Assembly: GCF_000971395.1 (NCBI RefSeq)
Contig: NZ_BBME01000010.1
Coordinates: 306,101-370,100, forward strand
DNA: 64,000 nucleotides
Direction of reading: 5' to 3'
DNA from: Demequina iriomotensis
GTDB taxonomy: Bacteria > Actinomycetota > Actinomycetes > Actinomycetales > Demequinaceae
The notes under the pieces are model-generated. The model did not search any database, had not been told where the DNA came from, and worked only from the letters and a program-made list of their open reading frames with translations. Positions 53,458 to 61,979 of the stretch are shown here, piece after piece (position 1 is the stretch's first letter; every line of letters begins with the position of its first letter). The position numbers and the translations under genes are program-made.

Positions 53458-54068
53458 GCCTTGCCTCCCTGGGACTTGTCGCCGGCCTCGGCGGCGTGCT
53501 TGATGACCTTGTCGACGAAGCCGTACTCGAGCGCCTCGTCCGCCGTGAACCAGCGGTCGCGGTCGGCGTCCTTGGTCACCTGCTCGAGCGTCTTGCCCGT
53601 CTGCGCGGCGGTCAGCGACGCAAGCACCTTCTTCATGTGCATGATGAGCTCTGCATTGATGCGGATGTCGGTCGCGGTGCCGTAGATGCCGCCCGAGGGC
53701 TGGTGCATCATCACGCGGGCGTGCGGCGTCGCGAAGCGCTTGCCCGGCGCGCCCGACGAGAGCAGGAACTGCCCCATCGACGCCGCCATGCCCATCGCGA
53801 CGGTCGCGACGTCGGGCTTGATGTACTGCATCGTGTCGTAGATCGCCATGCCCGCGGTGATCGAGCCGCCGGGGCTGTTGATGTACAGGTAGATGTCCTT
53901 GTCCGGGTCCTCCGCGGCGAGCAGCATCATCTGGGCGCAGATGGCGTTCGCGTTGTCGTCGCGCACCTCGTCGCCCAGCCAGATGATGCGCTCCCGCAGC
54001 AGCCGGTTGAAGATCGAGTCGTTGAGGCCCATCCCGGGCCCCTCGCCTCGCGCCGTGATCTCGTTCAC
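53454..54068 (-). CDS. clpP1: ATP-dependent Clp protease proteolytic subunit 1
   Basis: 204 residues. Catalytic Ser in [15 protein letters not shown], His in [11 protein letters not shown], Asp in [17 protein letters not shown]. Partner of ClpP2, acting with ClpX or ClpC on regulators and damaged proteins. GTG start at 54068 with AGGAGG 6 nt upstream; TAGTGT at 54103..54098 is the -10. The upstream extension of the open frame has no family similarity. Confidence 0.96.
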   Translation of the reverse strand: MNEITARGEGPGMGLNDSIFNRLLRERIIWLGDEVRDDNANAICAQMMLLAAEDPDKDIYLYINSPGGSITAGMAIYDTMQYIKPDVATVAMGMAASMGQFLLSSGAPGKRFATPHARVMMHQPSGGIYGTATDIRINAELIMHMKKVLASLTAAQTGKTLEQVTKDADRDRWFTADEALEYGFVDKVIKHAAEAGDKSQGGKA

Positions 54069-54179
54069 GTGTGTCCTCCTGTCGAGCGTCCTGACCGACA
54101 CTAACGCGCGCCACCGACCGGACGATGCCGTTGACCCCCTGGTTTCGCTACGGGGTGAACGCACGGCGGCCGATCGCGC

Positions 54180-54209
54180 GGCGGGACGATGCGCGCGCAT
54201 CGTCCCGCC
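54180..54209. repeat. Perfect 30-bp palindrome built from two GGACGATGCG copies
   Basis: Two 15-bp arms (GGCGGGACGATGCGC and its complement) meet with no spacer. It lies between divergent clpP1 and the DUF4190 gene, about 55 bp before the latter's TAGCCT -10 (54264-54269). It could extrude as a cruciform or bind a dimeric protein. Confidence 0.75.
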
Positions 54210-54304
54210 CCCGGGCGCGGCCGGGCGGGTGGTCGCCGCCCGGCGCGGCGGCGACGCCGCGACTAGCCTGGCAGGAGCGGCGCAGGTCGATCCGAGGAGG
54301 GACC

Positions 54305-54787
54305 ATGACCACACCCGACGAGCAGCAGAACCCGCCCGAGCCGTCCCCCACCGGACCCCAGCCGGCGACCCCTCAACCCGGCTACTCGCAGCCCGGCTAT
54401 CCCCCGCCGCCGTACGCGACCCCGCCCACGGGCGCGAACCCGCCCTACCCGCAGCCGCCGTCGCCCCCGACTGCGTACGGCCCGCCGCCTGGCACGGAGA
54501 AGAACTGGATGGGGGTCACGGCGCTCGTGCTGTCCCTCGCGGGCCTGTTCACGGGCATCACCGCGATCGGCGGCATCGTCTTCGGGCACCTGAGCCTGAG
54601 CGCCGCGAAGCGCGGCGAGGCGGACAACCGAGGCATGGGCGTCGCGGGCCTGGTGATCGGCTACATCATCGTGGTGCTCGGCATCATCGCGCTGATCGCG
54701 CTGTTCGCCATCGCGGGCTGGTTCGTGAGCGAATGCGCCGGCGACAACCCGCCGGAGTGGTGCGACGTCACCATCGAGTCCTCCTGA
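54305..54787 (+). CDS. DUF4190-type membrane protein with Pro-rich N-terminus
   Basis: 160 residues. The first 65 are a Pro/Tyr/Gln-rich cytosolic tail ([18 protein letters not shown]). Two membrane helices follow (about 68-95 and 112-140) in the DUF4190 arrangement, with the conserved [20 protein letters not shown] loop between them. A short outer tail has two Cys ([14 protein letters not shown]) that could form a disulfide. Function unknown. GAGGAGG ribosome-binding site fixes the start. Pro-rich tails of this kind often bind cytosolic partners. Confidence 0.8.
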   Translation: MTTPDEQQNPPEPSPTGPQPATPQPGYSQPGYPPPPYATPPTGANPPYPQPPSPPTAYGPPPGTEKNWMGVTALVLSLAGLFTGITAIGGIVFGHLSLSAAKRGEADNRGMGVAGLVIGYIIVVLGIIALIALFAIAGWFVSECAGDNPPEWCDVTIESS

Positions 54788-54805
54788 GCGAGGCTCGCCG
54801 GACAG

Positions 54806-54845
54806 CACACGGCCCCGGCCACCCGTGAGGGAGGCCGGGGCCGTG
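54806..54845. terminator. Bidirectional hairpin terminator between DUF4190 gene and tig
   Basis: Perfect 14-bp stem ACACGGCCCCGGCC (54806-54819) with its complement at 54832-54845, loop of 12 nt, between convergent genes. Confidence 0.85.
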
Positions 54846-54861
54846 TCGCGTATGCGGAGCG

Positions 54862-56184
54862 TTACTCGGCGGCGTCGGCCGCGGCGGCCTCCTCGGCCTT
54901 CTCGTCCTCGATCGAGCCGATGACGTCCGAGAGGTCGACGGCCTTGCCCGCGGTGTCGACCACGGTGGCGCGGCGCAGCGCGAACGCGGTGGCCTTCGAG
55001 CGCGCGACCTCGGCGACCATGGCGGGGATCTGGCCGGCCTGCTCCACCTGCTGGATGAAGGTGCCCGGGTCCATGCCGTACTGGCGTGACGAGTTGATCA
55101 GGTAGTCGAGGAGCTCGGGCTGCTCGACCTCGATGTCCAGGTCGTCCGCGAGCTGGTCGAGGAGGATCTGCGTGCGGAGGGCCTTGTGGGCCTCCTCGGT
55201 GACCTCGGCGCGGTGCTCGTCGTCCTCGAGGCGGTTCTCGTTCTCGAGGTGGCTGTGGACCTCGTTCTCGATGACCTTCTTGGGGAGCTCGAACTCGGTG
55301 GCCTCGGTGAGCTTCTCGAGGAGCTTCTCGCGGGCCTCCATGGCCTGGTTGTTGACCTTGATCTTGCCGGCCTGCGCGGTGAGGTCCTCGCGGAGCTCGG
55401 CGATGGTGTCGAACTCCGACGCGAGCTGCGCGAAGTCGTCGTCGGCCTCGGGGAGCTCGCGCGTCTTCACGGCGGTCACCTTGACGGTGATCTGCGCGGT
55501 CTCGCCCGCGTGGTCGCCGGCGGCCAGGGGGCCCTCGAAGGTGGTCTCCTCGTCGGCGGACAGGCCGGTGATCGCCTCGTCGATGCCCTCGAGCATGTTG
55601 CCGGCGCCCACCTGGTAGGACGTGCCCTGGACGGTGTCGATGGTCTCGTCGCCGATGACGGCGGTGAGGTCGAGGGTGACGAAGTCGCCCTCGGCGGCCG
55701 GGCGGTCGACGCCCACGAGGGTGCCGAAGCGCTCGCGGAGCGCGTCGACGCGCGCGTCGACGTCCTCGTCCGAGACCTCGATCGGCTCGACCTCGATCGT
55801 CAGGTCGGCCACGGCCGGGAGCGCCACCTCGGGGCGGATCTCGACGACCGCGGTGAACTCGAGGCCCTCGTCGCCGTCGACGGAGCCGGGGATCTTGGTG
55901 ACCTCGACCTCGGGCTGGCCGAAGGGACGGATGCCGGACTCGCGCACGGCCTCCGAGTACCAGCCGGGGAGGCCGTCGTTGACGGCGTGCTCGATGATCG
56001 CACCCTTGCCCACGCGCTGCTCGAGGACCTTCGCGGGAACCTTGCCCTTGCGGAAGCCGGGGATCTGCACCTGCTTGCCCACGTGCTCGTAGGCGTGCTC
56101 CATGCTGTCGGCGAGGTCGGCCTCGGTGAGGTTGACCGTCAGCTTGACGGTGGTGGCGTCGATCTTCTCGAGGGCGCTGGTCAC
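54862..56184 (-). CDS. tig: Trigger factor
   Basis: 440 residues. Ribosome-bound chaperone and peptidyl-prolyl isomerase. The ribosome-binding signature is IPGFRKGKVPAKVLEQRVGK near residue 40. The FKBP-type PPIase domain covers about 150-245 (PAAEGDFVTLDLTAVIGDE) and the helical chaperone arms about 255-420; the tail is acidic (EDEKAEEAAAADAAE). GTG at 56184 with AGGAG 6 nt upstream; upstream codons lack similarity. Its position next to clpP1P2X is the usual actinobacterial order. Confidence 0.96.
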   Translation of the reverse strand: MTSALEKIDATTVKLTVNLTEADLADSMEHAYEHVGKQVQIPGFRKGKVPAKVLEQRVGKGAIIEHAVNDGLPGWYSEAVRESGIRPFGQPEVEVTKIPGSVDGDEGLEFTAVVEIRPEVALPAVADLTIEVEPIEVSDEDVDARVDALRERFGTLVGVDRPAAEGDFVTLDLTAVIGDETIDTVQGTSYQVGAGNMLEGIDEAITGLSADEETTFEGPLAAGDHAGETAQITVKVTAVKTRELPEADDDFAQLASEFDTIAELREDLTAQAGKIKVNNQAMEAREKLLEKLTEATEFELPKKVIENEVHSHLENENRLEDDEHRAEVTEEAHKALRTQILLDQLADDLDIEVEQPELLDYLINSSRQYGMDPGTFIQQVEQAGQIPAMVAEVARSKATAFALRRATVVDTAGKAVDLSDVIGSIEDEKAEEAAAADAAE

Positions 56185-56347
56185 TACGTACTCCTGGCGT
56201 TGGGTTTCGGGGCCCGCGGGTGCTCCGTCGGCTCCCACTGGTCGGGCAACCCTGCAATCGTACGCGTCGCACGCTCGCTGGCCAATTCGGGGAACCTTTG
56301 GGACGTTGGCCTACACACGGGACACGCGCCCTTGACGCCCGCCTGAC

Positions 56348-56367
56348 GGCGGCATAGACATGCCGCC
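56348..56367. promoter_or_regulatory. Palindrome abutting the MarR start codon
   Basis: GGCGGCA-TAGACA-TGCCGCC, 7-bp perfect arms, ending directly before the ATG. A plausible autoregulatory operator for the MarR-family protein encoded here. Confidence 0.45.
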
Positions 56368-56835
56368 ATGGACGATGCGCGACGGGGCACGCTGGCGGCG
56401 CTCTTCACCGCGGTGCAGAGCATCTCGCAGTCCGGCGCCCTCGCGCTCGGCGACCTCACCGCGTCGTCGACCCGCCAGGTCCTCGCGACGCTGCATCGCG
56501 AGGGCGACCTCAGCACCGGCGCCCTCGCGCATCGGCTGCGGATCGCTCCGCCCGCGATCGCCCAGGTCGCCGCTCGGCTCGAGTCGCGCGAGCTCATCGA
56601 GCGGCGCCCCGACACGGTCACAGGGCACGGCTCCCTGCTCCACCTGACCGAGGCGGGCGCGCGCGAGGTGCAGGCGTGGCTCGACGACCTCACGGAGGCC
56701 CTGTGCCCCGCCTTCGCGCACCTCACGGACGACGACTGGTCGACGCTCGCCCGCGCGACCGATCTGCTCGCCGCGGCCCGCTTGGACTCGCTGGCCCCCG
56801 ACGACGACCCTTCCGCGGGCCTTCGCGGCATCTGA
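56368..56835 (+). CDS. MarR-family transcriptional regulator
   Basis: 155 residues. Winged helix-turn-helix with the MarR pattern: ATLHREGDLSTGALAHRLRI, then APPAIAQVAARLESRELIER (recognition helix), a wing (RRPDTVTGHGSLLHLTEAG) and C-terminal dimerisation helices. Ligand and targets unknown; the palindrome before the start suggests autorepression. It converges with the NYN gene with 12 nt between stops. Confidence 0.82.
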   Translation: MDDARRGTLAALFTAVQSISQSGALALGDLTASSTRQVLATLHREGDLSTGALAHRLRIAPPAIAQVAARLESRELIERRPDTVTGHGSLLHLTEAGAREVQAWLDDLTEALCPAFAHLTDDDWSTLARATDLLAAARLDSLAPDDDPSAGLRGI

Positions 56836-56847
56836 CGCGCGACCGCC

Positions 56848-57408
56848 CTAGAGGAACTGCAGCGGGTCGAACTCGGCGATCGGGATGATGCGCACGCGCG
56901 GCAGCGCCTCGTTGAACGCGTGCACGTCGTACTCGAGGTCGAAGAACTCGAGCCCGTTCTCCTGCAGCTCGATGAATCCGCCGTTGCGGAACTCCACGAA
57001 GCCCACGAGCCCGACCCGGCGCCCGTCGAGCAGGTCCTCGACATCGTCGACGAAGTCGCCGTCGTTCGACACCAGCACCACGTCGTCCTGACGCTCGCGC
57101 AGCGCCTGGAGCGTGCGCTGGATCGCGATGTCGACCACCTTCTCGCCCGGCCCGCCGGACAGCGGCACCGGCCGGAAGCCGATAGCGAGGAGCGCCTGCA
57201 CGAACGTCATCGGCAGCTCGTTGTTGGCCGCGAGGAAGAACAGCCCCTGGGTCGGCTGGTCCCACCGCTCCTGCACATGCCTCAGCACGCGCTCCCACCG
57301 GGGGCGCTCCTCCGGGCGGGGCCGCCGTCCCAGGATCGAGGTGCCGAGCGTGGCGTCGATGTTCTCGCCATCGACGAGCACATAGGTGACGCGTGAGTCC
57401 TTTGCCAT
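56848..57408 (-). CDS. NYN-domain (PIN-like) putative ribonuclease
   Basis: 186 residues, a single NYN domain. The conserved acidic residues of the PIN-like active site are seen in YVLVDGENIDATLG (N-terminal Asp), GEKVVDIAIQRTL near residue 90 and VVLVSNDGDFVDDVEDLL near 112. NYN proteins are mostly metal-dependent RNases. Leaderless: TAGGCT at 57420..57415, 6 nt before the ATG. It is divergent from the GNAT gene, whose own -10 lies only 10 bp away, so the two promoters are back to back. Confidence 0.82.
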   Translation of the reverse strand: MAKDSRVTYVLVDGENIDATLGTSILGRRPRPEERPRWERVLRHVQERWDQPTQGLFFLAANNELPMTFVQALLAIGFRPVPLSGGPGEKVVDIAIQRTLQALRERQDDVVLVSNDGDFVDDVEDLLDGRRVGLVGFVEFRNGGFIELQENGLEFFDLEYDVHAFNEALPRVRIIPIAEFDPLQFL

Positions 57409-57414
57409 GCGCCG

Positions 57415-57435
57415 AGCCTACGGCCCTCGTAGCCT
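57415..57435. promoter_or_regulatory. Back-to-back leaderless promoters
   Basis: Minus-strand TAGGCT (57420..57415) serves the NYN gene and plus-strand TAGCCT (57430-57435) serves the GNAT gene, each 6 nt from its start codon. The two starts are only 33 bp apart, so their -35 regions overlap each other's -10 and the promoters probably compete. Confidence 0.6.
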
Positions 57436-57441
57436 GAGCGG

Positions 57442-58023
57442 GTGACCGAACCCCGCATCGTCCCTGCCAACCACGCCTCTCGCGCCGACCTCGACCTGGT
57501 GATGAGGGAGGGAGGCGACGCGAACTCGTGCCGCTGCCAGTGGTTCAAGCTCCCACCGGACGAGTGGAAGGCGACGGGACGCGAGGCTCGGGACGATGCG
57601 CTGGTCGCGCAGGCCGGGTGCGGATCGCCGGGCGCCCCCACGAGCGGCCTGCTCGCGTACGTCGACGCCGAGCCCGCCGGCTGGGTCGCGGTCGAGCCGC
57701 GCACCGCCTACCCTCGGCTGCGGACCGCTCGCATCCCCTGGTCCGGGCGCGACGAGGACCGGGACGATGCCGGTGTCTGGGCCGTCACCTGCTTCGTGGT
57801 GCGGCGAGGGTTCCGCGGGCGAGGGCTCGCGAAGGCCTTGGCCGTCGCCGCCGTCGCGCACGCGCGGGCCGGCGGGGCGTCCGCCGTCGAGGGCTACCCG
57901 CGGGTCGAGGGAGGGAACGTGTCCGATCTGTTCGTCGGCTCGGCGTCGGTGTTCGCGGCGGCCGGCATGCGCGAGGTGTCGCGGCCGACGCCGGCGCGCG
58001 CGGTGATGCGGGTGGAGCTGTGA
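57442..58023 (+). CDS. GNAT N-acetyltransferase
   Basis: 193 residues. Acetyl-CoA binding motif CFVVRRGFRGRGLAKALAVA (R-G-x-G-L-A) near residue 118, followed by AVEGYPRVEGGNVSDLFVGS and VFAAAGMREVSR. An N-terminal Cys pair (NSCRCQWFKLPP) is typical of one actinobacterial GNAT subgroup. Substrate unknown. GTG start supported by the leaderless promoter. It overlaps the DUF1304 gene by 1 nt (TGATG). Confidence 0.82.
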   Translation: MTEPRIVPANHASRADLDLVMREGGDANSCRCQWFKLPPDEWKATGREARDDALVAQAGCGSPGAPTSGLLAYVDAEPAGWVAVEPRTAYPRLRTARIPWSGRDEDRDDAGVWAVTCFVVRRGFRGRGLAKALAVAAVAHARAGGASAVEGYPRVEGGNVSDLFVGSASVFAAAGMREVSRPTPARAVMRVEL

Positions 58024-58409
58024 TGCTGGTCGCGGCGTGCGTGCTCGCCGGGCTCGCGGCGGCGGTGCACGTGTACATCTTCTGGCTCGAGTCCTTCGCG
58101 TGGATGCGCCCATCCACCCGTGCGGTCTTCGGCATCGCGAGCGAGGACGATGCGCGCACCACCCGGGCGCTGGCGTACAACCAGGGCTTCTACAACCTGT
58201 TCCTCGCGATCGTCACCGGCGTGGGCATCGTCCTGCTGCTCGCCGGGCCGGAGGCGCCGGGCGCCGCGCTCGTCTTCGCCGGCTGCGGCTCGATGGCGGC
58301 GGCGGCGCTCGTCCTGGTCGCCGGGTCGCGCGCCTATCTCGGGGCGGCCGCGAAGCAGGGCGTCCTGCCGCTCCTCGCGGTCGTCGCCCTCGCGATCGCG
58401 ATCGTGTGA
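58023..58409 (+). CDS. DUF1304 membrane protein
   Basis: 128 residues with four helices. DUF1304 hallmarks: AAVHVYIFWLESFAWMRPST near residue 14 (H, E and F conserved) and the YNQGFYNLFLAI segment near 52. Last helix LPLLAVVALAIAIV. The family is small and uncharacterised. Translationally coupled to the GNAT gene. Confidence 0.88.
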   Translation: MLVAACVLAGLAAAVHVYIFWLESFAWMRPSTRAVFGIASEDDARTTRALAYNQGFYNLFLAIVTGVGIVLLLAGPEAPGAALVFAGCGSMAAAALVLVAGSRAYLGAAAKQGVLPLLAVVALAIAIV

Positions 58410-58421
58410 CGGGCGTGCGGG

Positions 58422-58973
58422 TCAGCGTGCGGGGGTGCAGCCCGGGGGCGGCGAGTTCCCGCTGATGGTGAAGTCCTCGCACTGGAGATAGTGCGGGTTG
58501 AGCCACCCGAGCAGCAGGCTGATCGCCGCGATGATCGCGACGGTGGCCGCGGCAGCCGCCCATCCGCGTGCCGGTACGGACTCGACCAGGTCGGGCCGCA
58601 CGGTGCGCAGCAGGACCCAGATCATCGCCGGCAGGCCCACGACCGTCACGATGGCCCCGAACCATCGCACCACCTGCGCGATCGGGCCGTCCGCGGCCGA
58701 AGGGATGAACTCGCCGACGATCCACAGCGTGGGAAGCAGCAGGCTCGCGAGGATGGGCCAGGGCGGACGGTGGCCGCCTTGCCGCAGCAGCACGACGAGC
58801 AGGGCCGCGGTCGACGCAGCCCACAGCAGGAAGATCTGCTCGAAGAACACGCGCCCCCATGCCCCGATGGTGAACGCCGGCCACCAGATGACCGTCGCGG
58901 CGCCGACCACGAAGGCACCGACGGTGCGGCGTGCGCGTTGCGCCTCGCCGCCCCCGGGAGGCTCGTCGCTCAT
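58422..58973 (-). CDS. Membrane protein of unknown family
   Basis: 183 residues. A short charged N-terminus (MSDEPPGGGEAQRARRTVGA) is followed by about five membrane helices (AFVVGAATVIWWPAFTIGAW; FLLWAASTAALLVVLL; PILASLLLPTLWIVGEFI; WFGAIVTVVGLPAMIWVLL; TVAIIAAISLLLGWLN). An outer tail has two Cys (QCEDFTISGNSPPPGC) likely to form a disulfide. No recognised family. The longer open frame upstream is a shadow of the next gene. Confidence 0.6.
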   Translation of the reverse strand: MSDEPPGGGEAQRARRTVGAFVVGAATVIWWPAFTIGAWGRVFFEQIFLLWAASTAALLVVLLRQGGHRPPWPILASLLLPTLWIVGEFIPSAADGPIAQVVRWFGAIVTVVGLPAMIWVLLRTVRPDLVESVPARGWAAAAATVAIIAAISLLLGWLNPHYLQCEDFTISGNSPPPGCTPAR

Positions 58974-59077
58974 CCAGGCTCCTCGGCGTGGGGCGCCGCG
59001 ACCGTGGCGGACCGCGGCGAGGGTGCTCGCCCTCCCGGCCCACGCTAGACCCGTTCGCCGCGGCGACGCGGGCCCGG

Positions 59078-60322
59078 TCAGAGCTTCGCGAGCTCGCGGC
59101 GGATGTGACCGTCCCCGTAGACCTCGTAGCCGATGACGCTGATCCACGGCGCGACGGTGAGGACCAGCACCGCCCACGCGATGGAGGCGCCGGCGACGGC
59201 GAGGACAACCCCGATCGCGATGCAGGCGATCGTCCCGACGATGAGCCACAGGTGCACCGCGTCCCTGCCGGGCAGCAGCAGGTGGAACAGCATGTACACC
59301 GCGACCACGTATGCGCACAGCGGGATGGCGACCGTCAGGGCGGTGTTCACCGCGTCGAGCTCGCTGTGATGCTCGAGGTAGTACGCCACGGCATGGAGCC
59401 CCGCGCCCACCGCGGCGATCGCGGAGTAGATCGCGAGGTGGGAGTACGCCCACCGCACTCGGAGGGTGCGCCGCCGGCTGAGGATCTCGCCGTACGGGAT
59501 GGAGAAGTAGACCCACCACATGCCGACGACCATCGTGATGCCCGAGAACGCGAGCACTCCCGCGTCGAGCGTCCAGCCCGTCTCGGCTGTGACGGCCTCG
59601 ACGGCGGTCGTCGTGCCGAGCACCACCTCTCCGAAGGTGATGATCGCGAGCAGCCCGAAGCGCTCGGCGATGTGGTGCGCGTGGATCGGCAGCCGGCCCT
59701 CGCGCGACTCGAGGAACGCGGAGCCGCCCACCTCGGTCGCGTACAGCACGGCCATGAGCACGAGCAGCAAGGGGATGGGCAGCGGCACGAACGCGGTGAT
59801 GATCCAGCCGATCTGGGCCCCGCCGATGACCTTCACGTAGCCGAGCAGCACGGACCGGTGATGCGGATCGTCGCGCGCCGCCCGCAGCCACAGGCTCACC
59901 ATGGACAGACGCATGATCACGTACCCGACGACGATCACCCCGTTGTCGAGCACGCCCTCGTCGAAGCCGGCGAACAGATCGCCGATGCCGAGCGCGAGGA
60001 TGGTGACACCCAGCATCTGGACGAGGGTCGCGATGCGGAAGCCCCAGTCGTCCGTGTCATACGCCGAGGCGAACCATGCGTATGTCATCCACGCCCAGAT
60101 GATCGCGAACATGCAGAACAGGAAGGCGAGCAGGCCCGACCACACGTGGCCTGCCGAGAGGCTGTGCGCGAACTGCGAGCCGGCGATCGAGAACGCGACC
60201 ACCAAGGTCAGGTCGTACAGAAGCTCGAGCGGGGTCGCCGCGCGGTGCGCATCTTGCGGGTTCCTGCCCGACATGGGCACCAGGCGGTGAGGGCGGAGCG
60301 AGCGCACGGGGCCGGAGGTCAT
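59078..60322 (-). CDS. Low-temperature-requirement A (LtrA) family membrane protein
   Basis: 414 residues with about ten or eleven helices. LtrA signatures: TPLELLYDLTLVVAFSIAGS near residue 27, IIWAWMTYAWFASAYDTDDW near 75 and HHIAERFGLLAIITFGEVVL near 215. Originally linked to cold growth in Listeria; the biochemical role is unknown. I chose the ATG at 60322 because TATCGT at 60335..60330 lies 7 nt upstream, giving a leaderless mRNA; an ATG at 60349 would be upstream of that promoter. Confidence 0.85.
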   Translation of the reverse strand: MTSGPVRSLRPHRLVPMSGRNPQDAHRAATPLELLYDLTLVVAFSIAGSQFAHSLSAGHVWSGLLAFLFCMFAIIWAWMTYAWFASAYDTDDWGFRIATLVQMLGVTILALGIGDLFAGFDEGVLDNGVIVVGYVIMRLSMVSLWLRAARDDPHHRSVLLGYVKVIGGAQIGWIITAFVPLPIPLLLVLMAVLYATEVGGSAFLESREGRLPIHAHHIAERFGLLAIITFGEVVLGTTTAVEAVTAETGWTLDAGVLAFSGITMVVGMWWVYFSIPYGEILSRRRTLRVRWAYSHLAIYSAIAAVGAGLHAVAYYLEHHSELDAVNTALTVAIPLCAYVVAVYMLFHLLLPGRDAVHLWLIVGTIACIAIGVVLAVAGASIAWAVLVLTVAPWISVIGYEVYGDGHIRRELAKL

Positions 60323-60575
60323 GCGGCTCACGATAACGGCGCCCGCCACGCGACCAGGGGCGGACGGCGCGCGGTGGCGTCGCGGAGGTTCACGGGCACC
60401 TGCACGATGGACCCGGCGGCTCTGGCGGACCAGTGGTGCGGTCCCGCGCTGGAGAGCGGCCGCGGCCGCATCTCGGTCGGCGGTGCGGAGAAGGACGATG
60501 AGCTCGCGATGTCACGGCCTTGCCCCACCCGCCGGAAGAGTCGTGGAAACCCGCGAGTTACCAGGACTTTCACCG

Positions 60576-60606
60576 TCGGGGTGACAGGATTTGAACCTGC
60601 GACCCT
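60576..60606 (-). mobile_element. Attachment site: 3' end fragment of a tRNA-Pro gene
   Basis: Read on the minus strand the sequence gives GGGTCGCAGGTTCAAATCC then TGTCACCCCGA, which is the T-arm (GGTTCAAATCC), the acceptor 3' strand CACCCCG and discriminator A of bacterial tRNA-Pro. No D-arm or anticodon arm follows at higher coordinates, so this is not a working tRNA. Site-specific integrases using tRNA 3' ends leave exactly such a duplicate at the far end of the element. The orientation places the element to the right and the intact tRNA-Pro beyond 64000. Confidence 0.75.
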
Positions 60607-60644
60607 CTGTAGGATCCGGCGAATTTCCGGACCTTCACGGTTGT

Positions 60645-60668
60645 CCAGGGAACTCGCGAGTTCCCTGG
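60645..60668. repeat. Perfect 24-bp palindrome beside the attachment site
   Basis: Two 12-bp arms, CCAGGGAACTCG and CGAGTTCCCTGG, with no spacer; outer CTTCA/TGAAG could extend the stem after a bulge. A related stretch (CGCGAGTTACCAGG) lies on the host side of the tRNA fragment near 60552. It may bind an integrase, excisionase or island regulator. Confidence 0.65.
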
Positions 60669-60790
60669 TGAAGCGAGGGAAGCTGGCGGTCCGCTCATTC
60701 CGACTGTACCCGGACGCTACCGGTTGGTCACGGCTGAATCCGATGGGTAACTGATGGGCACTGGGACCCTCGCGTCGATACCCTCGCGAC

Positions 60791-61867
60791 ATGCCGCAAG
60801 ATCTGGACCCGGACGACGCCGACGCCATACGCTCCCACCTCGGCAGACTCTTCGAGGAGCTCCGAGCGGCGATGCTCGACGTCGATTCCTTTCCTCTCGT
60901 CATGTTCTCCGACGAGCGCTCTCGCGTCGTTCAGGCACGGACTCGGGCCATCCAGTCGCTCGACCAGTTGACAGTTGCCGCACCGACGAGGACGAGTGCG
61001 ATCTACGCACGCCTCCCCGAACACCTACAGCGCCGCTCGGTCGCCGAGTCGCTACTTGGCGCTGCGATGTGGGTCCACTTCTCAGATCCCCTCATTGCTG
61101 TCTTCGATTCTCCGAAGCGCGACTCGCGGGTCTTCGCGGCGGCTCCGCGCCTCGTTCCGCTTATTGACGAGAGCGGTCTCATCAGAGTTACCGGACTCGA
61201 TGCCCGGCCATCGGGTCTCCAGGAAGGTGACCACCTGTTCCAGTATCACCAACTCTTGCGCCGCGGCTTCGCGTCAAGCATGAACAGCGGCCTTGTCAGC
61301 ACGGTACTGCGCGCCTCTGACCAGTATCAGCTCACGGCCCGGCTCGCCCTCGATGACCGGCGCGTGCAGTTCATTGGCGAGTATCGGGAGTTCCTTGAGG
61401 CTGACTATTGGTATGGCCCATCGCTCGACGAGTCAGGCCTCGACACCTTGGCAGTACTCGGCGACACCTTCTACGGCGATCCCAACGGGGGCATGGGCCT
61501 TCTCAATCCGTACGCGGGGTTGTCCGTCCGATGGACCGCCGACGGCAACCTCAAGACGGTTCAGATTGAAGAGTTCATGCCACCGCCGAACGACGCATCT
61601 GACTGGGTGTTCGCGCGGTACCTCCATGCGATCCGCGACACCTCTAGAAAGGAATTCGTACACTGCGACGGGGCAGTGAAGGCTTATCGGGCTAACACAT
61701 ACCCACGAACTCAGCATGACTTCAGGCATCGAGGCAAGGGTGATCGCTACCGCAAGGTGTTCCGGGTAGACGGCGACTTCCCCGTCGGTGTCTGGGCGGA
61801 GCTCGCATGCGCCTGGTTCCGCGGCAACCGATTGATCGAAGAGTACTTTGAACAATCGCCCAGTTGA
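60791..61867 (+). CDS. Unrecognised 358-residue island protein
   Basis: 358 residues, soluble by composition, no signal peptide or membrane helix. Visible stretches: LDPDDADAIRSHLGRLFEEL at the start, YARLPEHLQRRSVAESLLGA, FYGDPNGGMGLLNPYAGLSV near 230 and a basic NTYPRTQHDFRHRGKGDRYR near 310. I recognise no family. Codon use is less GC-biased than in host genes. TACCCT ends 6 nt before the ATG (leaderless). It converges with the NACHT gene. Placement beside a STAND NTPase in an island suggests, but does not show, a defence-related role. Confidence 0.7.
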   Translation: MPQDLDPDDADAIRSHLGRLFEELRAAMLDVDSFPLVMFSDERSRVVQARTRAIQSLDQLTVAAPTRTSAIYARLPEHLQRRSVAESLLGAAMWVHFSDPLIAVFDSPKRDSRVFAAAPRLVPLIDESGLIRVTGLDARPSGLQEGDHLFQYHQLLRRGFASSMNSGLVSTVLRASDQYQLTARLALDDRRVQFIGEYREFLEADYWYGPSLDESGLDTLAVLGDTFYGDPNGGMGLLNPYAGLSVRWTADGNLKTVQIEEFMPPPNDASDWVFARYLHAIRDTSRKEFVHCDGAVKAYRANTYPRTQHDFRHRGKGDRYRKVFRVDGDFPVGVWAELACAWFRGNRLIEEYFEQSPS

Positions 61868-61979
61868 TCAGAGCCGAGGCCCCAGCGATCGCGGACTCAC
61901 TCTCCGGGATGCGTCGGGCGCGAAAGCACAAGGCGCAGGCACCGATGCCATGCCGGGCCAGATCACCCAGTCGAAATGC

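Larger units (their letters stand above)
60323..60790. other. Island junction region
   Basis: No gene. It contains the LtrA promoter, a 3' fragment of tRNA-Pro on the minus strand (60576-60606), a 24-bp perfect palindrome (60645-60668) and the leaderless promoter of the first island gene (TACCCT at 60779-60784). The GC content falls from here rightwards. Confidence 0.6.

Noticed and set aside
60576..60606. Complete tRNA-Pro gene
   Set aside because: Only the T-arm and 3' acceptor strand are present; the adjacent sequence does not form a D-arm, an anticodon arm or the 5' acceptor strand.
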